Assembly (NCBI RefSeq): GCF_046592965.1
Contig: NZ_JBISBV010000002.1
Location: 451,693 to 515,692, forward strand
Direction: 5' to 3'
Length of the DNA: 64,000 nt
From: Marivita sp046592965
GTDB taxonomy: Bacteria > Pseudomonadota > Alphaproteobacteria > Rhodobacterales > Rhodobacteraceae
A program made the translations under genes and the position numbers. Positions 35,097 through 42,871 of the stretch are shown piece by piece. The notes under the pieces are model-generated. The model had not been told where the DNA came from. It made no database searches and saw only the letters and a list, made by a program, of their open reading frames with translations. Each line of letters begins with the position of its first letter. The first letter of the stretch is position 1.

Positions 35097-36074
35097 ATGT
35101 CGACCGAGGCAACACAGACGGCCAGCGCGTCACGCGTTGCGCATTTCCCGATCACCTTTTTTGCCATCGGCATGGGCATGATGGGCTTGACGCTGGCGCT
35201 GCGCGCCGCCGAGACGAGTTTTGCGCACGGTCATGCAGTGTCCCAGGCGGTGCTGGTCGTGTCCGTTCTGATGCTGCTGGCGGTGTCGGTGGGCTATATC
35301 CTCAAGGCGATGCGCCATCCCGAAGAGGTGGCCGCCGAATGGAACCATCCGGTGCGGATCGCTTTCTTTCCCGCCATTTCGATCTCGCTTCTCCTTCTGG
35401 CGACGGCCCTGCTCGAAACGGCGCCCTCGTTGGCGACACCTGTCTGGATGGTCGCGACCGCATTGCAGGGTGTGCTTGCACTGTCTGTTCTGTCTGCTTG
35501 GATCGGACACCGCCCGTTTCAATTCAGCTCCATGACACCGGCCTGGTTCATTCCGGCGGTGGGGAACGTGATCGTGCCGCTGGCCGGTGCGAGGCTGGGC
35601 TACGTCGAAATCTCGTGGCTGTTCTTTTCGGCCGGTCTGATCTTCTGGGTCATGCTGCTGACGCTGGTGATGAATAGGCTGATGTTTCACGACCCGTTGC
35701 CCGGCAAGATGCTCCCCACGATGATGATCCTGGTGGCACCGCCCGCCGTGGCCTTCACCGCTTGGACGCGCATGGTGGAAGAGCCGGGAGCGTTTGGCCA
35801 TTTCCTGCTCAGCGTGGCCTATGTGTTTGCGTTGCTGGTCGCCACCCAAGCGCCGAAGTTTCGCCAATTGCCATTCGCGATGTCGTGGTGGGCGCTGTCG
35901 TTCCCGCTGGCCGCGTTGTCCATCGCCAGTTTCGGTTATGCCCATGCGTCCGGCTCCGAGCCGCATCTCTGGATCGGGGCTGGCTTGCTGGTCTTGCTGA
36001 TTGCCGTCGTTGCCTTGCTGATCCTGCGGACCGCTCAGGCGATGCGCGCTGGCAAGGTCTGCGTTCCTGAATAA
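35097..36074 (+). CDS. TDT/SLAC1-family membrane transporter (TehA-like)
   Basis: The 325-residue protein has ten predicted helices. The N-terminal FPITFFAIGMGMMGLTLALR and the central MTPAWFIPAVGNVIVPLAGARL match the tellurite-resistance/dicarboxylate transporter family, which includes TehA, the plant anion channel SLAC1 and the yeast sulfite pump Ssu1. Given the sulfide-oxidising genes that follow, export of sulfite or a related sulfur anion is a reasonable inference. AAGGAAAGGA lies upstream of the ATG. It is probably the first gene of a four-gene operon. Confidence 0.88.
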   Translation: MSTEATQTASASRVAHFPITFFAIGMGMMGLTLALRAAETSFAHGHAVSQAVLVVSVLMLLAVSVGYILKAMRHPEEVAAEWNHPVRIAFFPAISISLLLLATALLETAPSLATPVWMVATALQGVLALSVLSAWIGHRPFQFSSMTPAWFIPAVGNVIVPLAGARLGYVEISWLFFSAGLIFWVMLLTLVMNRLMFHDPLPGKMLPTMMILVAPPAVAFTAWTRMVEEPGAFGHFLLSVAYVFALLVATQAPKFRQLPFAMSWWALSFPLAALSIASFGYAHASGSEPHLWIGAGLLVLLIAVVALLILRTAQAMRAGKVCVPE

Positions 36075-36103
36075 ACATCCCACCGCATTGAAGGAGTTTC
36101 CAA

Positions 36104-36544
36104 ATGCGTCTTCCCAAAATTCTAACGGCCTCTGCACTTGCTCTGGGTCTTGCCACCACGGCGCAGGCACAGGACGTCAACAAGCTGGTCACGATCCTGA
36201 CCGCGCCAGAGCCGCAAACGCAGTTGATGGCGATGGTCCTGACGATGAACGCGATGGCAGCAGGTGCCGAAGCGGAATTGATGCTCTGCGGTCCGGCGGG
36301 GGATATCGCGTTGAAAGACGCTCCAGCCTCGGCCACCGACGGCCAGCCGCCGAAAGACGCCAGTCCGCAAGGCATGATGCAAACGATGATCGAGAAGAAC
36401 GGCCTCAAGGTGCAGGTCTGCGCGATCTATCTGCCGGGGATGGGTGCTGACGCATCGGTTCTGGTGGAGGGCGTGACCGCCGCTGCACCGGATGCAATGG
36501 GCGCTGCCATCGTGGCCCCCGGCACATCCGTGATGAGCTTCTGA
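36104..36544 (+). CDS. Periplasmic DsrE-like protein
   Basis: The 146-residue protein has a signal peptide (MRLPKILTASALALGLATTAQA). The mature part (KLVTILTAPEPQTQLMAMVLTMNAMAAGAEAELMLCGPAGDIAL, then MQTMIEKNGLKVQVCAIYLP) has the DsrE/DsrF fold pattern, with Cys residues in the strand-end positions used for sulfur relay. AAGGAG precedes the ATG. Between a possible sulfite exporter and an SQR-like enzyme, it may accept or carry sulfane sulfur in the periplasm. Confidence 0.78.
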   Translation: MRLPKILTASALALGLATTAQAQDVNKLVTILTAPEPQTQLMAMVLTMNAMAAGAEAELMLCGPAGDIALKDAPASATDGQPPKDASPQGMMQTMIEKNGLKVQVCAIYLPGMGADASVLVEGVTAAAPDAMGAAIVAPGTSVMSF

Positions 36545-36611
36545 GCCAAACCAAAACGCCTTTGCGCCGCGCGGGCGCACAGGCTTCATCGAACACTGGG
36601 GAGGACATGAT

Positions 36612-37925
36612 ATGGACATGCAAAATCTGAAAGCCTCGCGGCGAGGGTTTCTTGGCCTGATGGCCGGCGGCATGGCCACGGCGGCATCGTTGCGGCCCGC
36701 TTCGGCGCAGGCGGTTGAGACCAACGCGCAGATTGTCATCATCGGGGCCGGTGCCGCCGGAACGTCGCTGGCGAACCGGCTTGTCCGTCGTCTCGACGGC
36801 GCGCGGATCACCATTCTCGATCCCAGCCCGATGCATTTCTATCAGCCCGGACTGTCGCTGGTTGCCGCTGGCCTGAAACCCGCATCCTATACGGAATCCG
36901 ACACCACAGAGTGGTTGCCCAAGGACATCACGCTGATTTCTGAGGCTGCCGCCGCGATTGACCCGGTGGCCAAGACGGTCGCCACGACCGGCGGGCAGAG
37001 CGTGCCGTATGATTTCCTGGTCGTTGCCCCCGGTCTGGTGCTGGATCACGACGCGATCGAGGGGTTCTCGCTCGACATGGTGGGAAAGGACGGGATCGGC
37101 GCACTTTATGCCGGACCGCAATACGCCGCGCGCACATGGGAGGCCGCATCGGCCTTTGCCGAGACCGGCGGTGTGGGCCTGTTCACCCGCCCTGCGACCG
37201 AGATGAAATGCGCAGGTGCGCCGCTCAAGCACACATTTCTGATCGAGGATATCGCCACCCGCACTGCCGGGGCGGGCAAGCACGAAATGCATTACGCGGC
37301 CAACAACAACAGCTTGTTCGGTGTGCCCATCGTGTCGGAAAAGGTGCGGATGCTGTTTGATGAACGCGGGATCACGCCCCATTACAGCCATGTGCTCAAA
37401 GCCATCGATGCCGGACGCAAGATCGCGACGTTTACCACCCCTGACGGGGATGCGGAGTTGCAATACGATTACCTGCACGTCATCCCGCCACAACGCGCCC
37501 CCGAGGTCATTCGCCAATCGGGACTGAGCTGGGCCGACAAATGGACAGATCAGGGTTGGGTCGAGGTGGACATGAAAACCCTGCGCCACCTGCGCTATCC
37601 CGACGTCTTCGCGCTGGGCGACGTCGCCGGTGTGCCCAAGGGCAAGACCGCCGCGTCTGTGAAATGGCAGGTGCCGGTGGTCGAGGATCATTTGGTGGCT
37701 GCAATTCAGGGAGGCGAGGGGCGGCTGGCCTATGACGGCTACACCTCGTGCCCGCTCATCACCCGCGTCGGACGCGCGATGCTGGTGGAGTTCGATTATC
37801 ACAACAATCTGGTGCCCTCGTTCCCCGGCGTCATCGCGCCACTCGAGGAGCTCTGGATCAGTTGGTTGATGAAAGAGGTGGCCCTGAAAGCAACCTACAA
37901 CGCCATGCTGCGCGGCAAGGCCTGA
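36612..37925 (+). CDS. sqr: Sulfide:quinone oxidoreductase-like flavoprotein, Tat-exported
   Basis: The 437-residue protein has a twin-arginine signal (SRRGFLGLMAGG, cleavage near ASAQA). An FAD-binding Rossmann motif (VIIGAGAAGTSLANRL) and the second FAD motif (YPDVFALGDVAGVPKGKTAASVKWQ) follow. Cysteines in MKCAGAPLK and YTSCPLI are candidates for the sulfide-oxidising disulfide; the third Cys of type I SQR is not evident. It would oxidise sulfide to sulfane sulfur on the periplasmic face and pass electrons to quinone. The alternative is the flavoprotein of flavocytochrome c sulfide dehydrogenase, but no cytochrome partner is present. Confidence 0.88.
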   Translation: MDMQNLKASRRGFLGLMAGGMATAASLRPASAQAVETNAQIVIIGAGAAGTSLANRLVRRLDGARITILDPSPMHFYQPGLSLVAAGLKPASYTESDTTEWLPKDITLISEAAAAIDPVAKTVATTGGQSVPYDFLVVAPGLVLDHDAIEGFSLDMVGKDGIGALYAGPQYAARTWEAASAFAETGGVGLFTRPATEMKCAGAPLKHTFLIEDIATRTAGAGKHEMHYAANNNSLFGVPIVSEKVRMLFDERGITPHYSHVLKAIDAGRKIATFTTPDGDAELQYDYLHVIPPQRAPEVIRQSGLSWADKWTDQGWVEVDMKTLRHLRYPDVFALGDVAGVPKGKTAASVKWQVPVVEDHLVAAIQGGEGRLAYDGYTSCPLITRVGRAMLVEFDYHNNLVPSFPGVIAPLEELWISWLMKEVALKATYNAMLRGKA

Positions 37926-37941
37926 AACGAGGAGACCGGTT

Positions 37942-38295
37942 ATGGAACAACTGACATTCGAAACGATGATCGCGGTGTTCGAGGAGATCTTCGGACAGGC
38001 GCTGTTCTGGATCATGGTCGCGGCGGCGCTGATCGTGACACTTGCCTATCTCTACGTCCTGATCCGCGACAGAGAGATGTCGATGCGCAAATTCCTGCTG
38101 GCGCAGCTGTCGATGCCCGTCGGCGCGGTGGCGGCGATATTCTTCGTGCTGGCGGTGACAGATTCGCATCTGCGTGACATTGGCGGACCCATCGACGTAG
38201 TGATGATGCTGGGTGTGGCGGCCCTGGGCGCGGTCGGTATCGCGATACTGGTTTACACCCTGCAATCGCTGTTCCGAAAAACGCCCGAAGCCTGA
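37942..38295 (+). CDS. Small membrane protein of the sulfide module, DUF5368-like
   Basis: The 117-residue protein has three hydrophobic segments (ALFWIMVAAALIVTLAYLYVLI; FLLAQLSMPVGAVAAIFFVLAV; VVMMLGVAALGAVGIAILVYTL). Short proteins like this often follow SQR-like genes in Rhodobacterales. It starts 16 nt after the sqr stop with GAGGAG upstream and is followed by a terminator hairpin. It may anchor the exported flavoprotein or help transfer electrons to quinone; this is inferred from linkage. Confidence 0.78.
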   Translation: MEQLTFETMIAVFEEIFGQALFWIMVAAALIVTLAYLYVLIRDREMSMRKFLLAQLSMPVGAVAAIFFVLAVTDSHLRDIGGPIDVVMMLGVAALGAVGIAILVYTLQSLFRKTPEA

Positions 38296-38303
38296 CATCG
38301 ACC

Positions 38304-38329
38304 AAGGGCCGGTGGTATCATCGGCCCTT
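38304..38329. terminator. Hairpin between the sulfide module and torT
   Basis: AAGGGCCGGTG pairs with CATCGGCCCTT (one G-T pair) around GTAT, between converging genes. It is symmetrical, so it could act in both directions. Confidence 0.7.
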
Positions 38330-39311
38330 ATTGCACCGACGGAAAGTAATCGGCCGGGGAGAGACGGATCGCGGATGGAATGTCTTGCTCTGGCGTCAGC
38401 AAGGTGATGCTCGGCCCGATGCGCAAGCCGGTGTGCGTACCCGCATCGCCCGACGTGGCCTGCCGGATCGCAATGACACCCTGTTGCATCGGGTCGTCAA
38501 AGGCGACTGCACTCACCTGCCCATTCATCAACCCGCGCAGAACGGTGTGGCTGATATAGGTGGACATCAGAACCGGCGGGTCGACGGCGGGTGCATTGGC
38601 AAGATATCCGATCGCTGCTTCGATGGCGGGTGCGCTGCCAATCAGGTAATCGGCGTTCGGATATTGCGCGAGTGCGGTTTCCACCAGAGCAAGCTGTTGG
38701 CGCAGTCCGGTATCCGCTCCGAATACGTCGGCAACCGTCACCGTACTGCCGGCCAGGCCGGTGCGCAGACCCTCCTCAAGCGGCCCGGTCCAACCCGCCT
38801 GCGACGGACCGGATATATAGATTGCGGTTTTCGGCGCGGCACCCGTGGGGTTTTGTTTTGTCAGATATCGTCCGAGGGCGAGGCCCATGTCTCTCCAGTC
38901 AACACCGATTTCCCCTGTGAGCGCATCGCTGTGCATCTCGTTGACAAGGCTGAACACCGGCGTCACCGGCGCAATCCGCGCGATGGCGTCCAACAGGTCG
39001 GGCTGATCGGCGGCAACCGTGCCGATGAGGATCGCATCCACATCGCGGGCGGCGCAGGCGTTTAGTTGCGCCAGCTGGGATTCCAGCGATCGGTAGCCGC
39101 CCGCCTCGAAGTACTCCAGATCGATATCCTGCCGCGCTGCTTCCTGTTCCAGCCCATAACCGACGCTGAGCCAGTATTCATCCTTGAAATGGGGCACCAG
39201 AACGCAAAACGTCTGCGTCGCGGCAACCAGGGACGTCGTGGTGCAAAGCACAGCGCCAAGTACAAGAGCCGCGATTGTGCCGGCGCGGGCGGCCCCGTAC
39301 TGTCGGGTCAT
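38328..39311 (-). CDS. torT: Periplasmic TMAO-sensing protein TorT
   Basis: From the ATG at 39311 the product has 327 residues. A signal sequence (TIAALVLGAVLCTTTSLVAA) precedes a ribose-binding-protein-like sensor (FCVLVPHFKDEYWLSVGYGLEQEA, ACAARDVDAILIGTV). TorT binds trimethylamine N-oxide and activates the sensor kinase TorS across the periplasm. Its ATG overlaps the torS ATG on the opposite strand within CATG. A longer frame from 39404 is possible but lies within torS. No good ribosome-binding site is seen, so the start is uncertain. Confidence 0.88.
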   Translation of the reverse strand: MTRQYGAARAGTIAALVLGAVLCTTTSLVAATQTFCVLVPHFKDEYWLSVGYGLEQEAARQDIDLEYFEAGGYRSLESQLAQLNACAARDVDAILIGTVAADQPDLLDAIARIAPVTPVFSLVNEMHSDALTGEIGVDWRDMGLALGRYLTKQNPTGAAPKTAIYISGPSQAGWTGPLEEGLRTGLAGSTVTVADVFGADTGLRQQLALVETALAQYPNADYLIGSAPAIEAAIGYLANAPAVDPPVLMSTYISHTVLRGLMNGQVSAVAFDDPMQQGVIAIRQATSGDAGTHTGLRIGPSITLLTPEQDIPSAIRLSPADYFPSVQ

Positions 39312-42081
39312 GCGACGAACGAGATTTGACACGAGACTGATCCAGATCCTCACCGCGATGGCGGCAATGGCCATTATCGTGGGAGTCGCCGCAATCGCCG
39401 TCAACCGCTATCTGGTGCGAAGCCAGAACGCGATGATCCAGTCAACCTTGCCGACGGCCGAGCTGGCCAGCCGGATCGGAGCGTCCGCCGAGGTTGCGGG
39501 CACGCTGGCAACGGCGTTCGTGCAAGCGGGAACAAGCGAGGATCTCGACCAGATCACCGCGTCGCTGAACGCCGCGGTTGCGGAGATGGAACGGGGTGCG
39601 CGGGTTCTGGACGGCTTGACGCCGGAGGCGCGCTCGGACGGGGCGATGTCGCAATCCAGCGGTATCGTCGCGCGTATGGCAGAAAACGGACATGCTCTGT
39701 TGGAGCTTGACGAGCGGATCAACGAGCAACGCCAGAATGCCGATCGCACAGGTGAGGCGCTGGATGCCTTGATCGAGGCGGCAACCGATCTGGCGCGCCT
39801 GCGCATTACCGCCGGCATTGCCGGGATTTATGCCGACCCGGAAACTGATCTGCGGCCGGCGCTCGACACGCTTGCGGATAGGTATTTCTTTGCCTTCGAA
39901 CGCTTGTCCGAACTCGGCCGGATGGTGGATGCGACGCGGCTGCAATTGCAACAGGTGCCGCGCATCGACGCGCCGGATGATCTGGCGCGGGCGCGCGCGG
40001 CGCTTGCTGAGCGGCTTGATCTGGCCGCGCGGCGGGTGATTTACCTGCCGTCGCCCGCAACGCGCCAGGAGGCGCGCGCCCTGCTTGACGCTGAAGCGGC
40101 GGCGCTGGAACCGGGTGGCCTGCTCGCGCTACAGGGTGAAAAGATCGCGTTGCGTGAGAGCATTGCCGCCGACAGCGCCGCACTCAGAGACGCATTGTCG
40201 GCGCTTTCAGAGCAAGCCCGCCGTGCGCGCGATGCCGCGCAGGCGCGCGCCATCGAGCAGATCGACGAGGCGGAGCGGCGTGCGACCCTGATGAGTGCCG
40301 CGCTTTTGGCGTTGGTGGTGGGCGCCGTGGGTGTTGGCGCGGTGCTTTGGCTCTATGCGCGCCGGCAGTTGGTGGCGCGGCTGTCGAACGTGTCGCGCCG
40401 CATTGTCTCGGTCGCAGGTGCGGACTATGGCGCGCCGTTGCGTCTGAGCGGACATGACGAGATCGGACGGATGGAGAAAGCGCTCAACATCCTGCGCCGC
40501 CGCGCCATAGATGCCGAAATGTTGCGGGAAAGCCTGGAGGACGCCGTCATCGCGCGCACCGGAGATGTCGTCGCGCAGATGCAGGACGCTGACGCCGCGC
40601 GCGCCAAGGCCGAATCGGCTGATCGCAGCAAAACCGAATTTCTCGCCCGCATGAGCCACGAGATTCGCACACCTCTGAACGGCATCATCGGCATGTTGTC
40701 ATTGCTGGAAACCGAGGTCGGAAACGAGGATCGCCGTGAGCGGGTAAAGACGGCGCATCGCTCGGCGCAGGATTTGTTGGAGATCACCAACGATATCCTG
40801 CATTTTGCCAGCGGCGAGGATCGCGCAAATCGCGGTAACCCCATTCATTTCGCCTTGCGTGAATTCGTGGGCCAACTGGGTCATCAACTGCAATCGCTGG
40901 CCGGTGCAAAGGGACTTGATGCGGTGGTCGACCTTGTTGACCCGACGCCATTGGTTCTGTTTGGCGATGTGGTGAAAATTCGCCAGATCATCGGCAATCT
41001 GATGTCCAATGCGGCCAAGTACACCCAGCGCGGTACGGTGGCGCTCTCGGTCGATCATGCGGTGGACGAGGCAACCGGCGACGTGGTGGTCAGCTTCACG
41101 GTCAGTGATACCGGTGTCGGAATGTCTCAGGACACGATTTCCCATGCCTTTGATGCCTATTCCCGGACCGAAGATGCCAGACGGTCGGGGATCGAGGGGC
41201 TGGGCCTTGGGCTTGCCATATCGCGAACGCTGACCGATGCGCTCGGGGGCGCGTTGAGCGTGGAGAGCGAGCCGGGCCTCGGTAGCCGCTTCACGCTGAC
41301 AGTGCCGCTGCAACAGGGCGATGCTGCCCTCATCGAGGAGGCGGATGCGCCCGTGGCTTCGGACAGTCGCTGCCGCGACGTGTTGGTGATAGATGACCAC
41401 GCCGTCAACCGCATGGTGGCACGCGGGTATCTGGAACGACTGGGCTGCCGCGTCTTCGAGGCCGCGACCGGAACCGCCGGGTTGGAGATGCTAAACAGTC
41501 GCCGCCTTGACCTCGTGCTGATCGACGTCGATCTGCCGGACATGCAGGGTGATGAGGTCGCCGCCCGCAGTCCTGCTGGTCCGGTACTGGTCGCGCTGAC
41601 GGCGCATTTGATTGATGACACTCTGGAAAACCGCGACCGGTTGGGAGTGGCGCGCATCCTGTCCAAACCGATCTCGCCTCGGGCACTACACGAGGTCCTG
41701 GCGCTTTGTGGATCGGATGACGGAGAGAATGAGCCAGCGATACTGCACAGCCTGCAAAGCGATATCGACGATCTTGGCGCGGCCGTCACCAGCCAGATCG
41801 TGCAGGAATTTCTTGCCGATATGCCAGCCGCACTGAGCGCAATTACCACGTCCGAACCTGACGCGCAGCGCAAGGCCGCGCATCGCTTGAAAGGAGCAGC
41901 GTCGAATTTCGCTCTCGATCAGTTCTGCGCCGTGTTGGCGCAGGTCGAGGCGACGCCGGGCGCTTTGGACCGCGCCTTGATTGCGCGCGTCAAGCAAGGG
42001 GCAGATACCGCGGTGGCCGCCTTGCAGGCCGCAACGGCGCAGGCCGGCCTTCAGACCGAGGCGGGATCGACAAAGCGGTAA
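39310..42081 (+). CDS. torS: Hybrid sensor histidine kinase TorS
   Basis: The 923-residue inner-membrane kinase has, in order: a first membrane helix (AAMAIIVGVAAIAVNRYLV), a large helical periplasmic TorS sensor region (~35-320), a second helix (LMSAALLALVVGAVGVGAVLWLYA), HAMP, HisKA (SHEIRTPLNG), HATPase (LMSNAAKYTQ; VSDTGVGM; GLGLGLAIS), a receiver domain (LVLIDVDLPDMQGDE) and an HPt domain (HRLKGAASNF). This is the complete four-step phosphorelay of TorS. Upstream in-frame sequence from 39184 is antisense to torT and is not protein-like. The 3' end overlaps torR by 31 bp. Confidence 0.93.
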   Translation: MRRTRFDTRLIQILTAMAAMAIIVGVAAIAVNRYLVRSQNAMIQSTLPTAELASRIGASAEVAGTLATAFVQAGTSEDLDQITASLNAAVAEMERGARVLDGLTPEARSDGAMSQSSGIVARMAENGHALLELDERINEQRQNADRTGEALDALIEAATDLARLRITAGIAGIYADPETDLRPALDTLADRYFFAFERLSELGRMVDATRLQLQQVPRIDAPDDLARARAALAERLDLAARRVIYLPSPATRQEARALLDAEAAALEPGGLLALQGEKIALRESIAADSAALRDALSALSEQARRARDAAQARAIEQIDEAERRATLMSAALLALVVGAVGVGAVLWLYARRQLVARLSNVSRRIVSVAGADYGAPLRLSGHDEIGRMEKALNILRRRAIDAEMLRESLEDAVIARTGDVVAQMQDADAARAKAESADRSKTEFLARMSHEIRTPLNGIIGMLSLLETEVGNEDRRERVKTAHRSAQDLLEITNDILHFASGEDRANRGNPIHFALREFVGQLGHQLQSLAGAKGLDAVVDLVDPTPLVLFGDVVKIRQIIGNLMSNAAKYTQRGTVALSVDHAVDEATGDVVVSFTVSDTGVGMSQDTISHAFDAYSRTEDARRSGIEGLGLGLAISRTLTDALGGALSVESEPGLGSRFTLTVPLQQGDAALIEEADAPVASDSRCRDVLVIDDHAVNRMVARGYLERLGCRVFEAATGTAGLEMLNSRRLDLVLIDVDLPDMQGDEVAARSPAGPVLVALTAHLIDDTLENRDRLGVARILSKPISPRALHEVLALCGSDDGENEPAILHSLQSDIDDLGAAVTSQIVQEFLADMPAALSAITTSEPDAQRKAAHRLKGAASNFALDQFCAVLAQVEATPGALDRALIARVKQGADTAVAALQAATAQAGLQTEAGSTKR

Positions 42082-42755
42082 CCGTGGCCGTGATCCGTCA
42101 TGATCCATTCCGGGTCGTTCGAATTCTGCTCGAGTTTCTTGCGCAGCCGCCCCACCACGACGTCGATCATCCGGTCATTGGAGCGATGCGCGGGCCGTCC
42201 GATCATCTCTGACAGGCGGGCGCGGCTCAGGGTCTGGCCCGGATGATCCGCCAGCGCCGAGAAGACCTCGAATTCCTGCGGTGTCAGCGACTCGGTGCGC
42301 GCGGCCGAGACCAGTCGGCGGCGGATGCGGTCAAAGCACCAGACGCCGAAAGTCTCCACCGGCTCGGGGCCCTGCGGCGCTTGCCCGATATCGGCGATCC
42401 GCGCCAGCAGGTTCTTGATCCGCGCGGCCAGTTCCCGTTTATCAAACGGTTTGGTGACGTAATCGTCAGCGCCCATCTCAAGCCCGACGATCTTGTCGAC
42501 CTGATCGTCCCGTGCCGTCAGCAGGATGATCCCGACGCGCGAGACGGCGCGCTGTTCGCGGGTGATCGTCAGCCCGTCCTTGCCCTCCAGATTGATGTCG
42601 ACCAGCAACAGCTCGGGCGGGTCGATACGAATGATGGACTCCATTTCATCGGCGTCCTCGGCTTCGCTGACACGGTAATTCTGGGTGCGAAGATAAGCAG
42701 CAAGTCGCTTTCGCGAGGTTCTGTCATCTTCGACGATGAGGATATGCTGTGCCAT
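42051..42755 (-). CDS. torR: Response regulator TorR, OmpR family
   Basis: The 234-residue protein has a receiver domain with the acidic pocket (VEDD), phospho-acceptor Asp (LLLVDINLEGKDG), Thr (LLTAR) and Lys (TKPFD). A winged-helix DNA-binding domain follows (SLTPQEFEVFSALADHPGQTLSRARLSEMIG and RMIDVVVGRLRKKLE). It receives phosphate from TorS and activates torA. It converges with torS (31-bp overlap of 3' ends) and diverges from torA across a 116-bp gap that contains a 10-bp-spaced repeat. Confidence 0.93.
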   Translation of the reverse strand: MAQHILIVEDDRTSRKRLAAYLRTQNYRVSEAEDADEMESIIRIDPPELLLVDINLEGKDGLTITREQRAVSRVGIILLTARDDQVDKIVGLEMGADDYVTKPFDKRELAARIKNLLARIADIGQAPQGPEPVETFGVWCFDRIRRRLVSAARTESLTPQEFEVFSALADHPGQTLSRARLSEMIGRPAHRSNDRMIDVVVGRLRKKLEQNSNDPEWIMTDHGHGYRFVDPASV

Positions 42756-42764
42756 GCAGCAAGG

Positions 42765-42784
42765 TTACAAATCTTTACATCTTC
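42765..42784. promoter_or_regulatory. Candidate TorR box between torR and torA
   Basis: TTACA recurs at 42765 and 42775, exactly one helical turn apart, with similar flanks (TTACAAATCT then TTACATCTTC). OmpR-family regulators bind tandem half-sites with this spacing, and E. coli tor boxes are tandem decamers upstream of torCAD. The site lies next to the torR start and about 90 bp before torA. Confidence 0.5.
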
Positions 42785-42871
42785 GAACAAGCCGTCTTGC
42801 GCGGGGTCAAGGCTGTGCTCGGGCACAAAGGTTAATTTGCGGTCAATGAATTTGGCCACAGGAGACATGTC

